Part shown: positions 5,560 through 7,934 of the stretch, in pieces
How the letters are laid out: each line of letters begins with the position of its first letter
How positions within the stretch are numbered: position 1 is the stretch's first letter
NCBI GenBank assembly: GCA_020720565.1
Contig: DYOK01000123.1
Span: 1-7,934 of the forward strand
DNA: 7,934 nucleotides
Reading direction: 5' to 3'
Source: Acetofilamentum sp.
GTDB taxonomy: Bacteria; Bacteroidota; Bacteroidia; Bacteroidales; JAFGXI01
The notes under the pieces: model-generated
Told to the model about the DNA's origin: nothing
The model's input: only the letters and a program-made list of their open reading frames with translations
Databases searched by the model: none
Made by a program: the position numbers and the translations under genes

Positions 5560-6690
5560 ATGTTTTTTACCTTAGAACAAACCGATTCCGCCAGTCGTGC
5601 CAGAACAGGAACCATACAAACGGCTCACGGAACCATCAAAACACCTATTTTTATGCCTGTTGGCACTGTGGCTTCGGTCAAAGCAGTGCATCAGCAAGAA
5701 TTAAAAACCGAAGTGAAAGCCCAAATCATTTTAGGCAATACTTACCATTTATATTTGAGACCCGGCACGCAAATACTTCATCAGGCCGGTGGTTTGCACC
5801 AGTTTATGAATTGGGATCGCCCCATTTTAACCGATAGTGGCGGTTTTCAGGTTTTTTCGCTGTCGGAAAATCGTAAATTTACACCCGAAGGTGTGGTTTT
5901 TAAATCGCATATCGACGGGTCTAAACATTTGTTCACGCCCGAAAATGTGATTGATGCCCAGCGCATCATTGGCTCCGACATTATGATGGCACTCGACGAA
6001 TGTACGCCTTATCCTTGCGACTTTGCTTATGCCAAGAAATCGATGCACCTTACTCATGCATGGTTAGCACGCGGGATGGCACATTACAAAACAACTGAAC
6101 CATTGTATGGACATCAGCAAGCCTATTTCCCCATTGTACAGGGAAGTGTTTATAGCGACTTACGTCAAGAATCTGCCGAATTTATTGCCAAACAAGACGC
6201 CGTTGGTAATGCCATAGGCGGTTTATCGGTGGGCGAACCCGAAGACGATATGTACCGCATGCTCGAATTGGTCAATGGTATTTTGCCAAAAGACAAACCT
6301 CGGTATTTGATGGGTGTTGGAACGCCTGTGAATATTCTCGAAGGAATTGCCTTAGGTACCGATATGTTCGACTGCGTGATGCCTACCCGAAACGGACGAA
6401 ATGGCATGTTGTTTACCAGTGAAGGGACCATCAATATTAAAAACGAAAAATGGTCGCACGACTTTACCCCGCTCGATCCCAACGGCACAGCCTCGGTCGA
6501 TACTTATTACACCAAAGCCTATGTTCGACATTTGTTTAAAGCCAACGAAATACTGGGTATGCAAATTGCCAGCATACATAACTTAGCTTTTTATCTTTGG
6601 CTGGTCGAACAAGCCAGAATGCACATCGAACAAGGCGATTTTACACCTTGGAAAAACAAAATGGTTCCCATTTTATCTCGTAGACTCTAA
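5560..6690 (+). CDS. tgt: tRNA-guanine transglycosylase (queuine/preQ1 tRNA-ribosyltransferase)
   Basis: A 376-aa protein, the normal length for bacterial Tgt. The enzyme swaps guanine-34 of tRNAs with GUN anticodons (Asp, Asn, His, Tyr) for preQ1 in the cytoplasm, a step in queuosine synthesis. Family motifs appear in order: TPIFMPVGT (28-36), ILGNTYHLYLRPG (57-69), TDSGGFQVFS (91-100, general-base D92), ALDECTPYP (144-152), PIVQGS (191-196), GGLSVGE (220-226), and DMFDCVMPTRNGRNG (268-282) with nucleophile D271. C148 next to D146 matches the cysteine that marks preQ1-using bacterial enzymes. The C-terminal zinc site is unusual: the three cysteines of the E. coli CxCxxC motif are absent between residues 305 and 320, while the histidine (H340 in SIHNL) remains. 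This is, from memory, normal for Bacteroidota. The ATG at 5560 begins the conserved FTLEQTD start. It is followed 33 bp later by the LptF/LptG-type permease gene. Confidence 0.98.
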   Translation: MFFTLEQTDSASRARTGTIQTAHGTIKTPIFMPVGTVASVKAVHQQELKTEVKAQIILGNTYHLYLRPGTQILHQAGGLHQFMNWDRPILTDSGGFQVFSLSENRKFTPEGVVFKSHIDGSKHLFTPENVIDAQRIIGSDIMMALDECTPYPCDFAYAKKSMHLTHAWLARGMAHYKTTEPLYGHQQAYFPIVQGSVYSDLRQESAEFIAKQDAVGNAIGGLSVGEPEDDMYRMLELVNGILPKDKPRYLMGVGTPVNILEGIALGTDMFDCVMPTRNGRNGMLFTSEGTINIKNEKWSHDFTPLDPNGTASVDTYYTKAYVRHLFKANEILGMQIASIHNLAFYLWLVEQARMHIEQGDFTPWKNKMVPILSRRL

Positions 6691-6723
6691 ATTTACAATT
6701 GCAATAAATATTACAATCATAAA

Positions 6724-7803
6724 GTGCTTAAAAAACTCGACATCTATATTATCCGAAAATTCTTAGGAACTTACTTTTTCTCAATTATATTGATAATTAG
6801 TATTGCCGTAGTTTTTGATATTTCGGAAAAAATCGACGACTTTATCGATAGCAAAGCGCCACTCGATGCCATTATCTTTCAATATTATCTCAATTTTATC
6901 CCCTATTTTGCCAATTTATTTAGCAGTTTATTCATTTTTATATCGGTTATCTTTTTTACATCTAAATTAGCTTACAACACCGAAGTAACGGCCATTTTAA
7001 GTAGTGGAATTAGCTTTAGACGCTTTTTACGACCCTACATGCTATCGGCTGGTTTCTTGGCAATCTTTTCATTTTTGCTCACCAATTACATTATTCCGCC
7101 AGCAAACAAAGTACGTTTAGATTTCGAAGAAATGTACATTCGAAATCAATTTCAAAACAGCGAAAGCAACATTCACCGGCAAATTCTTCCAGGTCAATAT
7201 TTCTATTTGCAAAGTTACACCGTTAGTGCCCAATCGGGTTATCGATTTTCCTTAGAACAATTTTCGGAAGGCCGCTTGGTATCTAAGCTAAGTTCCGACC
7301 ATTTACATTGGGATAGTGTTAGCGGTAAATGGCAAACAGGACCTTATGTGATGCGCGAAATTGGTCTAATGGGCGACCGTATTACCAAAGGTGCCAAGAT
7401 AGACACTTCCCTAAATATATCACCCGAAGATTTTGCCCGTCGCGACAATTCGGTCGATGCAATGACCATTAATCAACTTGGCGATTTTATCGAACAACAG
7501 AAGCTACAAGGTGCAGAGAACATTATCCAACTCGAAGTAGCTTGGCAAGAGCGCTTTGCCTATCCTTTTTCAACTTTTGTATTGGCATTAATTGGTGTGT
7601 CGTTATCATCTCGTAAACGACGTGGGGGCATTGGGATTCAAATTGGAATTGGAATAGCCCTAAGTTTTTCTTATATCTTGCTGATGAAGGTTTCGACCAA
7701 CATTACCATAGGCAACGCCTATAATCCATTTTTTGGTGTTTGGGCTCCCAACATTTTATATGGTCTAATCGCCTATTTCTTATACCGTATTGCACCAAAG
7801 TAA
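6724..7803 (+). CDS. LptF/LptG-family permease (YjgP/YjgQ)
   Basis: A 359-aa inner-membrane protein of the YjgP/YjgQ family. LptF and LptG form the membrane part of the LptB2FG ABC transporter that extracts lipopolysaccharide and passes it via LptC to the LptA bridge. The architecture fits. Three N-terminal transmembrane helices (about 12-32, 58-80 and 102-124) follow the basic LDIYIIRKFLGTYFFS start. A periplasmic beta-jellyroll-like domain spans about 130-270, and three C-terminal helices lie at about 278-296, 304-322 and 337-356. The loop SSRKRRGGIGIQIGIGI (295-311) is typical of the family. The start is GTG at 6724: no ATG lies in frame between the tgt stop and this codon, and translation from here gives the usual family N-terminus. 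The 33-bp gap from tgt suggests co-transcription; from memory this pair is often adjacent in Bacteroidota. I cannot tell LptF from LptG by sight, so no symbol is given. Confidence 0.95.
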   Translation: MLKKLDIYIIRKFLGTYFFSIILIISIAVVFDISEKIDDFIDSKAPLDAIIFQYYLNFIPYFANLFSSLFIFISVIFFTSKLAYNTEVTAILSSGISFRRFLRPYMLSAGFLAIFSFLLTNYIIPPANKVRLDFEEMYIRNQFQNSESNIHRQILPGQYFYLQSYTVSAQSGYRFSLEQFSEGRLVSKLSSDHLHWDSVSGKWQTGPYVMREIGLMGDRITKGAKIDTSLNISPEDFARRDNSVDAMTINQLGDFIEQQKLQGAENIIQLEVAWQERFAYPFSTFVLALIGVSLSSRKRRGGIGIQIGIGIALSFSYILLMKVSTNITIGNAYNPFFGVWAPNILYGLIAYFLYRIAPK

Positions 7804-7812
7804 TCTTTTACT

Positions 7813-7834
7813 AACTGCTGAATTGTAGACAGTT
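7813..7834 (+). terminator. Weak hairpin after the permease gene
   Basis: AACTG at 7813-7817 pairs with CAGTT at 7830-7834, and two further pairs are possible past a one-base bulge. It sits 10 bases after the permease stop codon. Only a short, broken T-rich stretch follows, so as an intrinsic terminator it is poor. The rest of 7804-7934 shows no gene on either strand. Confidence 0.22.
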
Positions 7835-7934
7835 TATGATTTCAGGTTAATTCTAATACTGTTTGAAGATTGTTGATCAATGTGTTAACAGAATTGATTA
7901 TTACACTAATTGACACAAATATCGTATAGAAGAA

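Noticed and set aside
5538..5837. 99-residue frame overlapping the start of tgt in another frame
   Set aside because: It is a shadow of the strongly conserved tgt reading frame, begins at a TTG inside the tgt promoter region, and its product is histidine/arginine-rich with no family resemblance.
5827..6586. Several antisense and alternative-frame open frames inside tgt
   Set aside because: All lie within the tgt coding sequence, whose motifs cover the whole length. None has its own promoter or a recognisable product.

Overview
The window looks like chromosomal DNA from a member of the Bacteroidota. It is AT-rich, genes lack Shine-Dalgarno-like leaders, several secreted proteins end their signal peptides in the phylum-typical F(G/A)Q or TAQ, and exact matches to the Bacteroidota -7 promoter box (TAnnTTTG) sit in front of genes. 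The Tgt protein also has the cysteine-free C-terminal segment that I recall as usual in this phylum. I cannot place it more finely from sequence alone.

Layout. Positions 1-1529 (minus strand) carry two adjacent genes for exported TPR proteins: a complete 424-aa TPR/transmembrane/coiled-coil protein (255-1529), followed 28 bp downstream by the start of a second, related TPR protein (226 down to 1, cut by the window edge). Their N-terminal TPR segments align, so they look like tandem paralogues in one transcription unit. A 608-bp divergent intergenic region (1530-2137) holds candidate promoters in both directions, two short inverted repeats and a 7-G run.

The plus strand then carries three genes for cell-envelope or exported proteins: a 691-aa M48 zinc metalloprotease with HELAH and ExxxD motifs (2138-4213), a 226-aa protein that looks like a small outer-membrane beta-barrel (4312-4992), and a 106-aa secreted protein (5069-5389) resembling only the N-terminal part of Bacteroidota YwqK/MORN-type proteins. 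The last has its own promoter-like box beside a perfect 6-1-6 palindrome.

From 5560 on are two well-recognised housekeeping genes, tgt (queuosine tRNA modification) and an LptF/LptG-family permease (lipopolysaccharide transport), 33 bp apart and probably co-transcribed from a promoter with an exact TATCTTTG box at 5533. The final 131 bp hold no gene.

Overall this is mostly an ordinary chromosomal stretch. No mobile element, CRISPR array, tRNA or rRNA was found, and I see no convincing novel multi-gene system. The points most worth checking are the apparently truncated YwqK-like gene with its palindrome, the TPR membrane protein without an output domain, the unassigned C-terminal 400 residues of the M48 protease, and the zinc-cysteine-free Tgt.
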